From IMG/VR virus record IMGVR_UViG_3300021960_000046, positions 22,740 through 86,739 of that record: a DNA stretch of 64,000 nucleotides; one strand, given 5' to 3'. Positions 41,806 to 50,496 of this stretch are shown one piece after another. The stretch comes from a virus. The notes under the pieces were generated by a model that was not told where the DNA came from, searched no databases, and saw only the letters and a list, made by a program, of their open reading frames with translations. The stretch's first letter is position 1, and each line of letters begins with the position of its first letter. The position numbers and the translations under genes were made by a program.

Positions 41806-42620
41806 TATTCGTAATCAACCTCTCCGAATGGATTTCGTTCTGTGAAATCTAATATATCATCTGTTAATGAACCAGTTGTCATTCCAGCTTCTGTGTTTAA
41901 ATTTAAGTTGTCTGCATATGGAGATTGGTTCTGAATATTTTGTACAACATATTCCTCATTTAATAAGAAAGCAGGTTGACCTGTAGAGTAACCTCTTTCT
42001 AATTGAATAGAACCTTCACCGCCTAATGCAGCTTGACCAGCTTCAAGTGTGAATTTAAATAGTAACTGGTTAAGTGTGTATTCATCTTCGTGTTGGTCGA
42101 TTGTTTCGTTACCTGTATTGAGTTGTTCAGACGAATACTCCCAACGAGTAACTTTAAGTTTGTAAACTGGTAGATTGCCTAATTGAAAGAATGGTTCTTG
42201 GTCTTCAACGAATAGTATTTCAAAAAAAGAATTCATCAAAGGTACAAAGATAATGTCACCTTCGTTTGGTCTACCAGAGGCAATTAGATTTGCCTTATTG
42301 CCTACATGAAAATCCCAACTTCTTTTAGCAACAACTAGTGTAGTATCATCTCTGATTTCTAAACCAAACTTGTTGATAATTTCTTGTTCACCAGCAAAAC
42401 CCTCATTTGTTTCAAAGTACATTTCAATAGCATAACTATCATCAAAACGAGATGATACATCTTCGCCTAAGATTAAGTCGTGGTTTACTAATGTACGAGG
42501 AAGATAATGAACATCTTGTCCATAGATTTTAATACCTTCGATAATTAGGTCTTCGTGTAACCTTTTCTCGTTGGTGTTACCAATGCCTCTTCCTGATTGA
42601 AAATAGTGGTTAACTGGCAT
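41805..42620 (-). CDS. 14: neck protein (T4 gp14)
   Basis: 271 residues (T4 256). GRGIGNTNEKRLHEDLIIEGIKIYGQDVHYLPRT and SYAIEMYFETNEGF are the conserved gp14 parts. Forms the neck with gp13. Confidence 0.93.
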   Translation of the reverse strand: MPVNHYFQSGRGIGNTNEKRLHEDLIIEGIKIYGQDVHYLPRTLVNHDLILGEDVSSRFDDSYAIEMYFETNEGFAGEQEIINKFGLEIRDDTTLVVAKRSWDFHVGNKANLIASGRPNEGDIIFVPLMNSFFEILFVEDQEPFFQLGNLPVYKLKVTRWEYSSEQLNTGNETIDQHEDEYTLNQLLFKFTLEAGQAALGGEGSIQLERGYSTGQPAFLLNEEYVVQNIQNQSPYADNLNLNTEAGMTTGSLTDDILDFTERNPFGEVDYE

Positions 42621-42625
42621 GACAT

Positions 42626-43432
42626 TTATCCAATCATCATTGCCGGATTTAACTCAAATGTTGAACGAATTTCTCCCTCTAATTTTTCAATTTCAGCAAG
42701 TGATTGTGTGTAGATTTCAACACCATTAAGTGTCACACCACCAATCATTGCTACGCCTCCAAATTTAGATAAGTTGGAACCCCATTGTTTTTTAAATAAA
42801 GCAGTTACATATCTTTTTAGGTAAATGTCGTTATATACATCTGTATATACATCCGGGTCTAACTTTCTATATGCTTCAATTACTAGATATTCACCAACTT
42901 GTAAATCGTTCTTCCAATCCATGTCAATGTATAATCTATTATCGTGTTGATTAAATCGTAATGGTTTTTCACCTACTAAAATGTGGTCTAAGAAATCTAA
43001 ATGTCTTAAAACGATATCATAATTGATAACACTTGTTGATGAGAAATCATATAAATCATTTAATCTTAACTGATATCTAACATCAAATAAATTTAGGTTA
43101 CCTTTATCTGAAAACGGAAATATATTGATAACAGAAATAACACTTTCTGGAACGGTAATATAATTATTTTGTTCTAGCCATGTAGTTGAGACTGAATTCT
43201 TTGTAATTGTCTCACTAGTGTTACCTAAAATTCTTGCTTTATCGGCAGCTGTATATTGATATTTTAAATAAGTCCGTCTAATTGCGTCATAATGATACTG
43301 AGCAAAGTATTGTAGACCTTCATCAATTCTATCTTCCAGCTGGTCGTCATCAGCATTAATTTCGATAACAGGATGGCCTAACGCTCTTAAAGCGTATTGT
43401 TTTAATTGTTCTCTGCTTGATGGATTTGCCAT
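42626..43432 (-). CDS. 13: neck protein (T4 gp13)
   Basis: 268 residues (T4 309). LKQYALRALGHPVIEINADDDQLEDRIDEGLQYFAQYHYDA is the gp13 signature; MANPSSREQ at the start. It heads the late run 13-14-15-16, with a TATAAATA promoter 30 nt upstream that separates it from the redox island. Confidence 0.94.
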   Translation of the reverse strand: MANPSSREQLKQYALRALGHPVIEINADDDQLEDRIDEGLQYFAQYHYDAIRRTYLKYQYTAADKARILGNTSETITKNSVSTTWLEQNNYITVPESVISVINIFPFSDKGNLNLFDVRYQLRLNDLYDFSSTSVINYDIVLRHLDFLDHILVGEKPLRFNQHDNRLYIDMDWKNDLQVGEYLVIEAYRKLDPDVYTDVYNDIYLKRYVTALFKKQWGSNLSKFGGVAMIGGVTLNGVEIYTQSLAEIEKLEGEIRSTFELNPAMMIG

Positions 43433-43461
43433 TCTAATATCCTTTTGTACCTTCTACGGTA

Positions 43462-43469
43462 TATTTATA
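43462..43469 (-). promoter_or_regulatory. late promoter (TATAAATA) for genes 13-14-15-16-17
   Basis: Exact TATAAATA on the minus strand between the bilin reductase stop and gene 13. It lets the neck/terminase run be expressed late, independently of the island. Confidence 0.7.
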
Positions 43470-43473
43470 AGAT

Positions 43474-44160
43474 TTATTTTATCTTCGGAAAGAGATTATC
43501 TGAGCAGAATAACTTTATATCATCTTCAGGCAAACCAAGTGATTCCATTACTCTAGGAGTGTGTGGATTTTGCTGTTGGTTCTCACAATAGTAGTTTTGT
43601 GCTTCAATTACATCATTTTCCTCACTATCGCCATTATATGAACCTATCATATTTAGATAAGCAGAAAGGTTACCTATTGCAATATCACATATATTCTTTA
43701 ACTCAACAATATCTTGTACATTGCCAGCCGCTATCATACCACCGCTGAATATTCTCTTAGCCCAATCAGGCAATTCTCGTTCTTTACTAGGTTTAAAATC
43801 TTTAACTTCGTTAATAAACCACTTTGTTAATGGATGTTCTTTCTGTAATAAAGGAGAAAAATCATGGAATGCACCAGTAACTTTATTCTTACCTGCAATT
43901 ACATCAAAACCATAAATTGGTCCACCATTTGTTTTGTTTGGAAATAAACATACATGCATCATCCAAAGTTTCTTACTATCTCTTACATCAACAACATCAA
44001 CATGAGCTCTTCGTACATTATTATTTTTCCATGTTCTATTGACCCAGCCATATTCTGGATTGTTAAATCTTTCCATACCTGGTTCATCATACTCTTCACA
44101 ATGACGGTCTAATAAATCGACCATCTTGTCTTTACAATTAATTAAAGTTTCCCAAATCAT
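43474..44160 (-). CDS. pcyX: ferredoxin-dependent bilin reductase (PcyX-like)
   Basis: 228 residues, the size of viral bilin reductases. The N-terminal half carries WKNNNVRRAHVDVVDV, MMHVCLFP, YGFDVIAGKNKVTGAFHDFSP; the Asp of HDFSP (D100) corresponds to the catalytic Asp of the PcyA/PebS family. The C-terminus has PHTPRVMESLGL and SDNLFPK like other members. It reduces biliverdin, taking electrons from ferredoxin. PcyX-type enzymes next to heme oxygenase have been reported from uncultured marine phages thought to infect alphaproteobacteria and make phycoerythrobilin. It starts with AAGGAAATGC before ATG and overlaps the heme oxygenase gene by 23 nt. The exact bilin product is inferred. Confidence 0.9.
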   Translation of the reverse strand: MIWETLINCKDKMVDLLDRHCEEYDEPGMERFNNPEYGWVNRTWKNNNVRRAHVDVVDVRDSKKLWMMHVCLFPNKTNGGPIYGFDVIAGKNKVTGAFHDFSPLLQKEHPLTKWFINEVKDFKPSKERELPDWAKRIFSGGMIAAGNVQDIVELKNICDIAIGNLSAYLNMIGSYNGDSEENDVIEAQNYYCENQQQNPHTPRVMESLGLPEDDIKLFCSDNLFPKIK

Positions 44161-44722
44161 GCATTTCCTTCATTTCTTTAAACAACATTGTTGCACTTTC
44201 AAAACAATATCTAGCTTCTGCTAAAACATTAATTTGATAAATGTTCATGTACATATTAACTCGTTCTTTTACAATTCGTTTATACTCTATAACTTCAGTA
44301 TTTGTAAATCTATAATATCTATTAGGACCTGGAGTTTTCTTTCTAATCATTTGACCGCCAGATAAATCTCCTAAATGTCTTACATAGATATGTGCATATA
44401 ATTTTTCTGCACTTTCTGAGATAGACTTAATATGTTCTATATATTTGTTTGTACTTTCGGTTAACGGTGGTTTACCATTTTCATGGTTCCATAAAGCATT
44501 GTAATCGTAATGTAATGCTTCACTTCTAGGTAGTGAATTTAAATCTTTAAATAGCGATAGTTGTTGTGCGTGTTTTTCTAATTCAGAATAACAAGCTAAC
44601 TGGTTGTACAAATAACAAGCATATAATTGTTTGTTAATATTACCAGACATTAATATTCTCACAAAGTCCTGGCGTTCAGCGTCTTTGTGGTGTTCCATTG
44701 TCAATTCTTTTATATCATACAT
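44138..44722 (-). CDS. ho1: heme oxygenase (HO-1 type)
   Basis: 194 residues. Proximal His in LTMEHHKDAERQ (H11/H12), a YACYLYNQLACYSELE helix, and the distal-helix signature YVRHLGDLSGGQM (GDLSGGQ at 118-124). It opens heme to biliverdin, releasing CO and Fe(II). Together with the downstream reductase it forms a two-step heme-to-bilin route. It overlaps the upstream oxygenase by 8 nt. Confidence 0.97.
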   Translation of the reverse strand: MYDIKELTMEHHKDAERQDFVRILMSGNINKQLYACYLYNQLACYSELEKHAQQLSLFKDLNSLPRSEALHYDYNALWNHENGKPPLTESTNKYIEHIKSISESAEKLYAHIYVRHLGDLSGGQMIRKKTPGPNRYYRFTNTEVIEYKRIVKERVNMYMNIYQINVLAEARYCFESATMLFKEMKEMHDLGNFN

Positions 44723-45326
44723 ATATTTTATAGTCCATTGCTATAGAAATTCTATCATCATCACTTTGATTTTGTTCCACCTCATGTTTAATGTGAGCTG
44801 GAAAAATGATAAATCTTCCTGGTTTAGGTTTGTAAAAATATCCAAAACTATTTAGATTGTTAGAATTGCTTTGTTTTAAATACAAATCATTAAACTCCAT
44901 TCTAACATCTGGTGATTTTAATACTAAGTTACCAAGTTCTTTATTTTCATCACCTTTTATAAAGAATACTACTGAAAAATTTGATGTGACATGTGAATGT
45001 TCTGGTGCATAATCTCCAGGTTTGTTTACATTAATCCACGCAGCTGTTAAATCTACTTTTCTAGGTGTCTTTATGTTTAATACATCAGCAAAGCCATTTA
45101 CATGAGGTTGTATAAAGTCTGTAAATTTTTTTAATATAGTTTCTTTACTTAACTCTTCATTGAATTTAGACTTAGTATTATTAATAAATTCAACTTGGTG
45201 TCCTGAAACATTACCCTTATGACCTAAATGTTTATATGCCAATTTTTCAATAGCACTAATCATATCAACATCTTCACATTGTCCTATTGCTATTGGTGTT
45301 ACAAATGCTGGTACAATATCAATCAT
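44715..45326 (-). CDS. 2OG-Fe(II) oxygenase-like protein (PF13759-like), no. 8
   Basis: 203 residues from the ATG that overlaps the upstream stop as ATGATTGA; a longer in-frame extension lies within the neighbour and has no ribosome site. AAWINVNKPGDYAPEHSH (H110-x-H112), FSVVFFIKGD, then GRFIIFPAHIKHEV (H181) and DRISIAMDY (R192). Coupled on both sides inside the redox island. Confidence 0.86.
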   Translation of the reverse strand: MIDIVPAFVTPIAIGQCEDVDMISAIEKLAYKHLGHKGNVSGHQVEFINNTKSKFNEELSKETILKKFTDFIQPHVNGFADVLNIKTPRKVDLTAAWINVNKPGDYAPEHSHVTSNFSVVFFIKGDENKELGNLVLKSPDVRMEFNDLYLKQSNSNNLNSFGYFYKPKPGRFIIFPAHIKHEVEQNQSDDDRISIAMDYKIYV

Positions 45327-45999
45327 CAAACGAATACCATCCGGTTGCAATATATTTTTCATGTTTCTCTGATATAACACCTCTGTGTATGTGTGTCCAA
45401 TCAGTAGGCCAAAATACGGTTAATCCTTTTTCTGCCTGTAAAGTTACATTCTGATATTTCCAATGTGTGCCACCGTCTGGTACATCATTTAAATAAGTCA
45501 TAAAAACTAAAAATCTTTTAGCAGATTCCACACAATCTCTTTCAAAGTGATTAACTTTATAACCACCTCCTGGAGGATAGTATTGTAAATTAGTTGTCAT
45601 ACCTCTAAGTGACCAAGGTGTGGTCATATTAGTTTCTGGATACAAAGGGAAGAAGTTTTTTAAAGCAGCTTGTAGTTCTCTATGATAAGCAACAATCCTT
45701 TTATCTTGGTTATCAATTGTAAATCCACATTCAATACTATCTTTTCTTTCTTTGTTTACTTGTCGTTGACCAAAAGCACCTGGTTCTTTCTCAGGATTTT
45801 CTTTATACCATTCGATAAGTCCATCACAAATACTATTGTCATTCATATAAAAACCAGCAATAAACTTTTCTGGTTGTGAATTTATTTCATGTGGTCGTCT
45901 TTTATTCTCATCACTTAAAGTAACATGTGTAAATTTGTTATCATCACTTAAATGAGGAAATTTCCTACCATACATTTCTGTGCCATCATTTATAGTCAT
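45319..45999 (-). CDS. prolyl-4-hydroxylase-like 2OG-Fe(II) oxygenase, no. 9
   Basis: 226 residues from the ATG preceded by GAAGGTAAAG. Double-stranded beta-helix core: YYPPGGGYKVNHFERD with H151-x-E153 (HxE in place of the usual HxD), FMTYLNDVPDGGTHW, then FWPTDWTHIHRGV (distal H203) and KYIATGWYSF (K215 for 2-oxoglutarate, as in P4H). Different subgroup from the other oxygenases. HxE is less usual in hydroxylases. It overlaps the halogenase by 14 nt. Confidence 0.85.
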   Translation of the reverse strand: MTINDGTEMYGRKFPHLSDDNKFTHVTLSDENKRRPHEINSQPEKFIAGFYMNDNSICDGLIEWYKENPEKEPGAFGQRQVNKERKDSIECGFTIDNQDKRIVAYHRELQAALKNFFPLYPETNMTTPWSLRGMTTNLQYYPPGGGYKVNHFERDCVESAKRFLVFMTYLNDVPDGGTHWKYQNVTLQAEKGLTVFWPTDWTHIHRGVISEKHEKYIATGWYSFDD

Positions 46000-47581
46000 C
46001 TTTACCTTCAAAGAATTCATCTCGTAAAAACTCATAAGTTGATTTGAGTTTAGAAGCTTGTTCTTCCCAATCCCTTCTTCTACTATCTAATCTAGTTGTT
46101 ACTTCGTCCCAAGAATTATGATAATGCCTTTTATCAGAATTACAATTTTCTTGTGCAATTCTATGAAAGTCATGTACAAACCATCTCATACCTGGAGCAA
46201 TACATTGTAATCCCTCTGATAGTTCCCAACGACCATCTCTTTTTCTTCTAAAGGAATCTTCAAAAGCATTTCCCTTTTTAACAGGCCATTTTTGAGACCA
46301 TTGTCTTCTTTGAACATCTTGCCAATATGGCGTATCTTCTCTATTTGATAATGAGTAATGCATAGCCACGAAAGCCGCAAAACCATCAAACATTTTACTA
46401 GTTAAGAAGTTATATTCTTCTCTATCATACTCTGTGTATTTGTCTCTTTCACCACCAATTTTAGCCACTAAATGTCTTAAAAATTCATGTACTGAATATA
46501 GTCCATTACTTTCTAGTGGTTCAATAAAACCAGCAGATAAACCAATAGCGACAACATTATTGACCCACATTCTTTCGTGTCGACCAACTCTCATTTTAAT
46601 TTTCTTAAATTCTAATTCTTCTACAGGTACACCACTATAGTTTTTATCTTTAATGAATTGTTTAAACTCTTCTAAAGCATTTTCATCACTAATATATTTG
46701 TCTGAATAAACATAACCTGTACCCCAACGAGTCCATAAAGGAATTTTCCATACCCAACCATTATTATGTGCAATACAATCGGTGTATAGATTAATTTCTT
46801 TTTCTTTATCTTTATAAGGCAGTCTTGTTGCCCAAGCTGAGTTGTTTGGCAATACATCAGCAAAGTCAATAAACTTTTCACCTAATGCTTTGCCTAGTAA
46901 TAATGATTTGAAACCTGTACAATCAATCCATAAGTCAGCTTCATACTTGTCTCCGTTTTCTAATACAACGGATTCTACATTATTGTTTTCATCTGTGATT
47001 ACATCTGTAACATCACCTAATACATGTTGTACACCTTCGGGAATACAAACCTCATCTTTTAAGAATAAACCAAACTTAGTTGCGTCAAAATGATACGCTT
47101 TATCTTTATTATAATTAAAATTAGGAAAGTTTTCTCCTAATGTGTTTTTATTAACCATAGCCATTTGAGAATAGTTTGTATCTGCAAAATCAGTTACAGG
47201 AGTATCAGGTAAAAAACATTTTTTATAATACCAATCATTTGTGCCATCTCTGTTACCAAATGTCACAGGTAATCCAAAAGGATAATGAAACCCACCATCA
47301 TTGACATCATAGAAATTTTCAAAACGAATACTTAGTTTAATTGTTCCGTCTGTGTGCTTTACAAATCTTTTAGGATCATTCAATCCAATTAATTCTAACC
47401 AATTAGAAATACCACCAATTGTACTTTCACCAACACCTACGGTTGATATATTAGGACTTTCAATTAGTGTAATCTTGGTGCCTGGTTTACAGGTTCTAAT
47501 CAGAGTAGCCGCTGTCATCCAGCCTGCACTTCCGCCACCTACGATTTTAATGTCATTGTATTTGTTGTATAGTTTACTCAT
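45986..47581 (-). CDS. prnA-like: FADH2-dependent tryptophan-halogenase-like enzyme
   Basis: 531 residues. FAD-binding VGGGSAGW (14-21), ESTIG, catalytic Lys in TIKLSIRFENF (K82), the family signature GWVWKIP at 275-281 and FIEPLESNG near 355. These enzymes form HOCl at the flavin and a Lys chloramine that halogenates Trp or other indoles/pyrroles. Such genes are known in marine T4-like phages; their substrates are unproven. No flavin reductase is seen in the window. The gene overlaps the upstream oxygenase by 4 nt (ATGA) and has GAGGAAAAA as ribosome site. Confidence 0.94.
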   Translation of the reverse strand: MSKLYNKYNDIKIVGGGSAGWMTAATLIRTCKPGTKITLIESPNISTVGVGESTIGGISNWLELIGLNDPKRFVKHTDGTIKLSIRFENFYDVNDGGFHYPFGLPVTFGNRDGTNDWYYKKCFLPDTPVTDFADTNYSQMAMVNKNTLGENFPNFNYNKDKAYHFDATKFGLFLKDEVCIPEGVQHVLGDVTDVITDENNNVESVVLENGDKYEADLWIDCTGFKSLLLGKALGEKFIDFADVLPNNSAWATRLPYKDKEKEINLYTDCIAHNNGWVWKIPLWTRWGTGYVYSDKYISDENALEEFKQFIKDKNYSGVPVEELEFKKIKMRVGRHERMWVNNVVAIGLSAGFIEPLESNGLYSVHEFLRHLVAKIGGERDKYTEYDREEYNFLTSKMFDGFAAFVAMHYSLSNREDTPYWQDVQRRQWSQKWPVKKGNAFEDSFRRKRDGRWELSEGLQCIAPGMRWFVHDFHRIAQENCNSDKRHYHNSWDEVTTRLDSRRRDWEEQASKLKSTYEFLRDEFFEGKDDYK

Positions 47582-48150
47582 TTTTTCCTCATATAGTTTA
47601 TATTCATAATTACTCTACGGTCTTTATCAGTTTGAGTAAAAGCCGAGTGTACTAAATTGCCATCAAATAGAATTAATCTATTTTCTTTTGTTTCGAATTC
47701 TTTATCGCCAATAATACTAGCACCATTGTCACTAGTAAAACATAGTATGCCTGTTATATATTCAAAATTATTATTGGTTGTTTCGTAAAAATCTGTATGT
47801 TTAGCTAGATATTTTACTTTGTTTTGATTTGTGTACAGATTTAACTTCCACTTCAAAGGTTCACCAATAGGAACATTATGTTCATGTAAGGCGTCTGTTA
47901 TAGGGAAAAAGTTTCTGTACATATCACTAGTAGGACCTTTAGGTGTAAGAAGAACATTATGTAACATAAATGTTCCTACATCTTTAGTATCTACTTTTGT
48001 GATTGTGGGGTCTTGTGGGTTATAATCAAAGTCGGACCAATGCCAAGGAAAATCAATCCCTAAGACAAAGTTTTGTAACCTGTTAAATGTGTGTTTTGGA
48101 AGGAAGTCATCAATACACTTCACAAATCCATTATCAAAATTATCAATCAT
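47578..48150 (-). CDS. 2OG-Fe(II) oxygenase-like protein (HxD type), no. 10
   Basis: 190 residues. FPWHWSD near residue 34, KHTDF (H118-x-D120), ITGILCFTSDNGASI, distal LVHSAF (H168) and RRVIMNINY (R178/R179). First gene of the redox island; the ATG at 48150 has GGATAAATAATATT upstream, which may serve as ribosome site. Confidence 0.85.
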   Translation of the reverse strand: MIDNFDNGFVKCIDDFLPKHTFNRLQNFVLGIDFPWHWSDFDYNPQDPTITKVDTKDVGTFMLHNVLLTPKGPTSDMYRNFFPITDALHEHNVPIGEPLKWKLNLYTNQNKVKYLAKHTDFYETTNNNFEYITGILCFTSDNGASIIGDKEFETKENRLILFDGNLVHSAFTQTDKDRRVIMNINYMRKK

Positions 48151-48189
48151 AATATTATTTATCCATCTATAGGAAAGACGGTTATGATA

Positions 48190-48648
48190 TTAGATGTCTG
48201 TTTGGTCTTCCCACTCGTTAGTGCTAGGATTCCATCTATACCAAGTAGTCATTTCACCTGTTTTTTTCGCATACCATCTATTAGTAAGTTCACTCCATTT
48301 CATACCTGAATATGTATTACCATTGCTGGTTGTTTCATATTGATGAGGTGCAACCCAATCGCCAATAGTTTTATCAATTCTCCAACTTGTACAAGGATTG
48401 CCGTTCAAATCTTCATATAAATCTGGATGAAAACATTTTAATTCAGCATTCCAATTACTACCTTTATTGGCTTCTCCATTTACATTACTAAGATTAGCAA
48501 TATAAGTTCCTGCACCAAAAGTTTTAATACAATATTGTTCTACTTTTTCTTGTGTGATAGTACCGGTAGCATCCATACCATAGTTTCTGTTAATAGAAAA
48601 AGTATTTTCTACTTTGTCGTTACTATCTAATTTTGCAACTTCTATCAT
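48190..48648 (-). CDS. fibre-cassette Trp-rich protein, copy 1
   Basis: 152 residues. Starts IEVAKLDSNDKVENTF, has a Cys/His/Trp-rich middle (CFHPDLYEDLNGNPCTSWRI, WVAPHQYE) and ends with repeated Trp patterns (RWYAKKTGEMTTWYRWNPSTNEWED). Homologous to copies at 50045-50494 and 51892-52356, each lying directly after a Gly-rich fibre gene. It could cap or bind the fibre tip or act as an adhesin or assembly factor; not recognised by family. Confidence 0.75.
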   Translation of the reverse strand: MIEVAKLDSNDKVENTFSINRNYGMDATGTITQEKVEQYCIKTFGAGTYIANLSNVNGEANKGSNWNAELKCFHPDLYEDLNGNPCTSWRIDKTIGDWVAPHQYETTSNGNTYSGMKWSELTNRWYAKKTGEMTTWYRWNPSTNEWEDQTDI

Positions 48649-50036
48649 TAAATTCTACCTTTATATCTGATTACTACTATACCGTCTGCGCCTTTACCGC
48701 CATAGTGAAGTTGTGAAGCGTTACCATCACATCCTCCGCCACCGCCGCCTGTGTGTTCTTCGGCCATTGCACCGCCACCTTGAGCACCGCCACCGTGTCC
48801 GCCACCAGCAGCTGAAGTATGATTGTGACCGGATGCGCCGCCACCACCTGCATACCAAATATCTCTGCCTGTAATATCATTTCTTTCACCTCTACCGCCG
48901 TGGCCACCTTCGTGGTGACCGTAATTGTCAGAACCTCTTTGATGAGCACCACCGCCACCACCGTGTGTATGACTTTCGTGGGTACCACCTCTGTTACCTG
49001 AACCTTGTCCGTTAGCATTTCCATGAGTATGACCATGAGCAGCACCTCCGCCTGAACCACCGTCTCGGCCTCTGGAGTTACTTGAACCTCCTCCGCCACC
49101 GCCACCTGATACCATGCCGTCAAATGTTGATGAACCGCCATCATGTCCGTGTGAGTTAGATGTTCTTTGTGAACCGCCTGTACCAACTACAACTGCGTAA
49201 TTTTGTGCTGTAATGGCATAATTTTTTGAGTTGTTTGCTCTGTATCCACCAGCACCACCGCCACCTGCGTGGTGTGTACCGCCTGAACCGCCACCGCCAA
49301 TGATTAGATATTCAATCTTATCACCTAATACGGAATCTGTACCTAGAGCATGTACTTTAAAAGTACCTGATGTTAAAAACTTGTGAACAACATCATCGCC
49401 GTCTATATAAATTTCTTCAGCGTCTGAGGTAGCAATTGGCCATCTTCGTGAGCCAACATTTTTAACTGCAACACCTCTATTTGTTTGACCGCCTAATTCT
49501 TGGTTATAATCTGATTGAAATTTAGTAACTCTCCAACCACCATCACCTGAAATACCGTCATCAAAAGTAAATTCTACAACTGCACCTTTTTGATGAATAA
49601 CCCAATCGTCTGGTTGTCCTTCAATTAATTGTCCACTTCTATTAATAGTTACAGGATTTTCAGAGAAAGTTCCTCTGTAATCCGAAATCTGAATTTGGTC
49701 ACCTCTTTGAGGAGCTGCTGGAAATGTAATCGTAACAACACCGTTTGTTGTATCTACAAAGTATGCGTTTTCACCTGTAGCAGAAAAGTTTGATGTTCTA
49801 ATGGTATTGTGCGCCATTTTTTCGGCTGCCGTACCTTTAGACATATATCTCCAATAAGTGGAGTTTTCTGCTTCACCTGTCGCTGGTGCTTGATTTGTGT
49901 GACCTAACACACAAATGAATGTACTCGTAATACCTGAATGTTGGTACTGAACGAAATCATCCACTTCATAAGCAACGGAGTTTTGCCATTGCCCCTGATA
50001 AGTTGGTTTTAATTTGCCTAAGTCTATTGCTGCCAT
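48648..50036 (-). CDS. Gly/His-rich tail fibre adhesin, copy 1
   Basis: 462 residues. Residues 1-75: an attachment module with a WQNSVAYEVDDFVQYQ repeat unit also found in the 1181-residue fibre. Residues about 75-240: beta-rich region (TNGVVTITFPAAP, HKFLTSGTFKVH). From about 245 to the end: poly-glycine with runs of His (GGTHHAGGGGAGGY, AHGHTHGNANGQGSGNRGG, HESHTHGGGGG) closing with the phage-fibre signature GIVVIRYKGR. Poly-Gly sheets of this kind form receptor-binding tips in T4-like fibres. Overlaps the Trp-rich gene by 1 nt. Confidence 0.85.
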   Translation of the reverse strand: MAAIDLGKLKPTYQGQWQNSVAYEVDDFVQYQHSGITSTFICVLGHTNQAPATGEAENSTYWRYMSKGTAAEKMAHNTIRTSNFSATGENAYFVDTTNGVVTITFPAAPQRGDQIQISDYRGTFSENPVTINRSGQLIEGQPDDWVIHQKGAVVEFTFDDGISGDGGWRVTKFQSDYNQELGGQTNRGVAVKNVGSRRWPIATSDAEEIYIDGDDVVHKFLTSGTFKVHALGTDSVLGDKIEYLIIGGGGSGGTHHAGGGGAGGYRANNSKNYAITAQNYAVVVGTGGSQRTSNSHGHDGGSSTFDGMVSGGGGGGGSSNSRGRDGGSGGGAAHGHTHGNANGQGSGNRGGTHESHTHGGGGGAHQRGSDNYGHHEGGHGGRGERNDITGRDIWYAGGGGASGHNHTSAAGGGHGGGAQGGGAMAEEHTGGGGGGCDGNASQLHYGGKGADGIVVIRYKGRI

Positions 50037-50044
50037 TTTTTTCC

Positions 50045-50494
50045 CTATTCTGTTACTTCAATCCAAGTTTGTGTAGCAGTATCCCAATAACTTTGTTTAG
50101 AAGTCTCAACCATTTGTGATGGATAAGAATACCATTTTTGTTCTGCTTCGTCCCAATCAAATTTAGCTCTATTGGCTTCATCTTTGAAAGGACCTATCCA
50201 AAAACAATTCTCATTTAATGTCCATGAATTGCAAGGGTTGCCGTTTCTATCTACAGGTCTAGGACCATGAAAATGTCTATCTTCAGCATGCCATATATCA
50301 TCTACACTAGGATATGTACCTGCCATATCATCTGTGTATAGTATATATGTTCCTGCACCATTTACTGCTTCAGCAAATGCTTGTGCTTTTGTTTGTGATA
50401 CTACACCAGTAATATCTGCAATTTTTTTAGGATTAGCAGTTATAACCTGTGTTACTACATTGTTCTCATCAATTTTTGCTATGTAATTTGCCAT
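50045..50494 (-). CDS. fibre-cassette Trp-rich protein, copy 2
   Basis: 149 residues, related to copy 1: NYIAKIDENNVVTQVI start, GPRPVDRNGNPCNSWTL in the middle, and KWYSYPSQMVETSKQSYWDTATQTW at the end. The Trp pattern is kept while most other positions differ. It directly follows Gly-rich copy 2 (2 nt gap). Confidence 0.73.
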   Translation of the reverse strand: MANYIAKIDENNVVTQVITANPKKIADITGVVSQTKAQAFAEAVNGAGTYILYTDDMAGTYPSVDDIWHAEDRHFHGPRPVDRNGNPCNSWTLNENCFWIGPFKDEANRAKFDWDEAEQKWYSYPSQMVETSKQSYWDTATQTWIEVTE

Positions 50495-50496
50495 AT

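Noticed and set aside
48151-48165. GATAAATA just upstream of 47578-48150 as a late promoter
   Set aside because: It ends only about 6 nt from the ATG, so the transcript would have no leader; it fits better as a ribosome site (GGAT).
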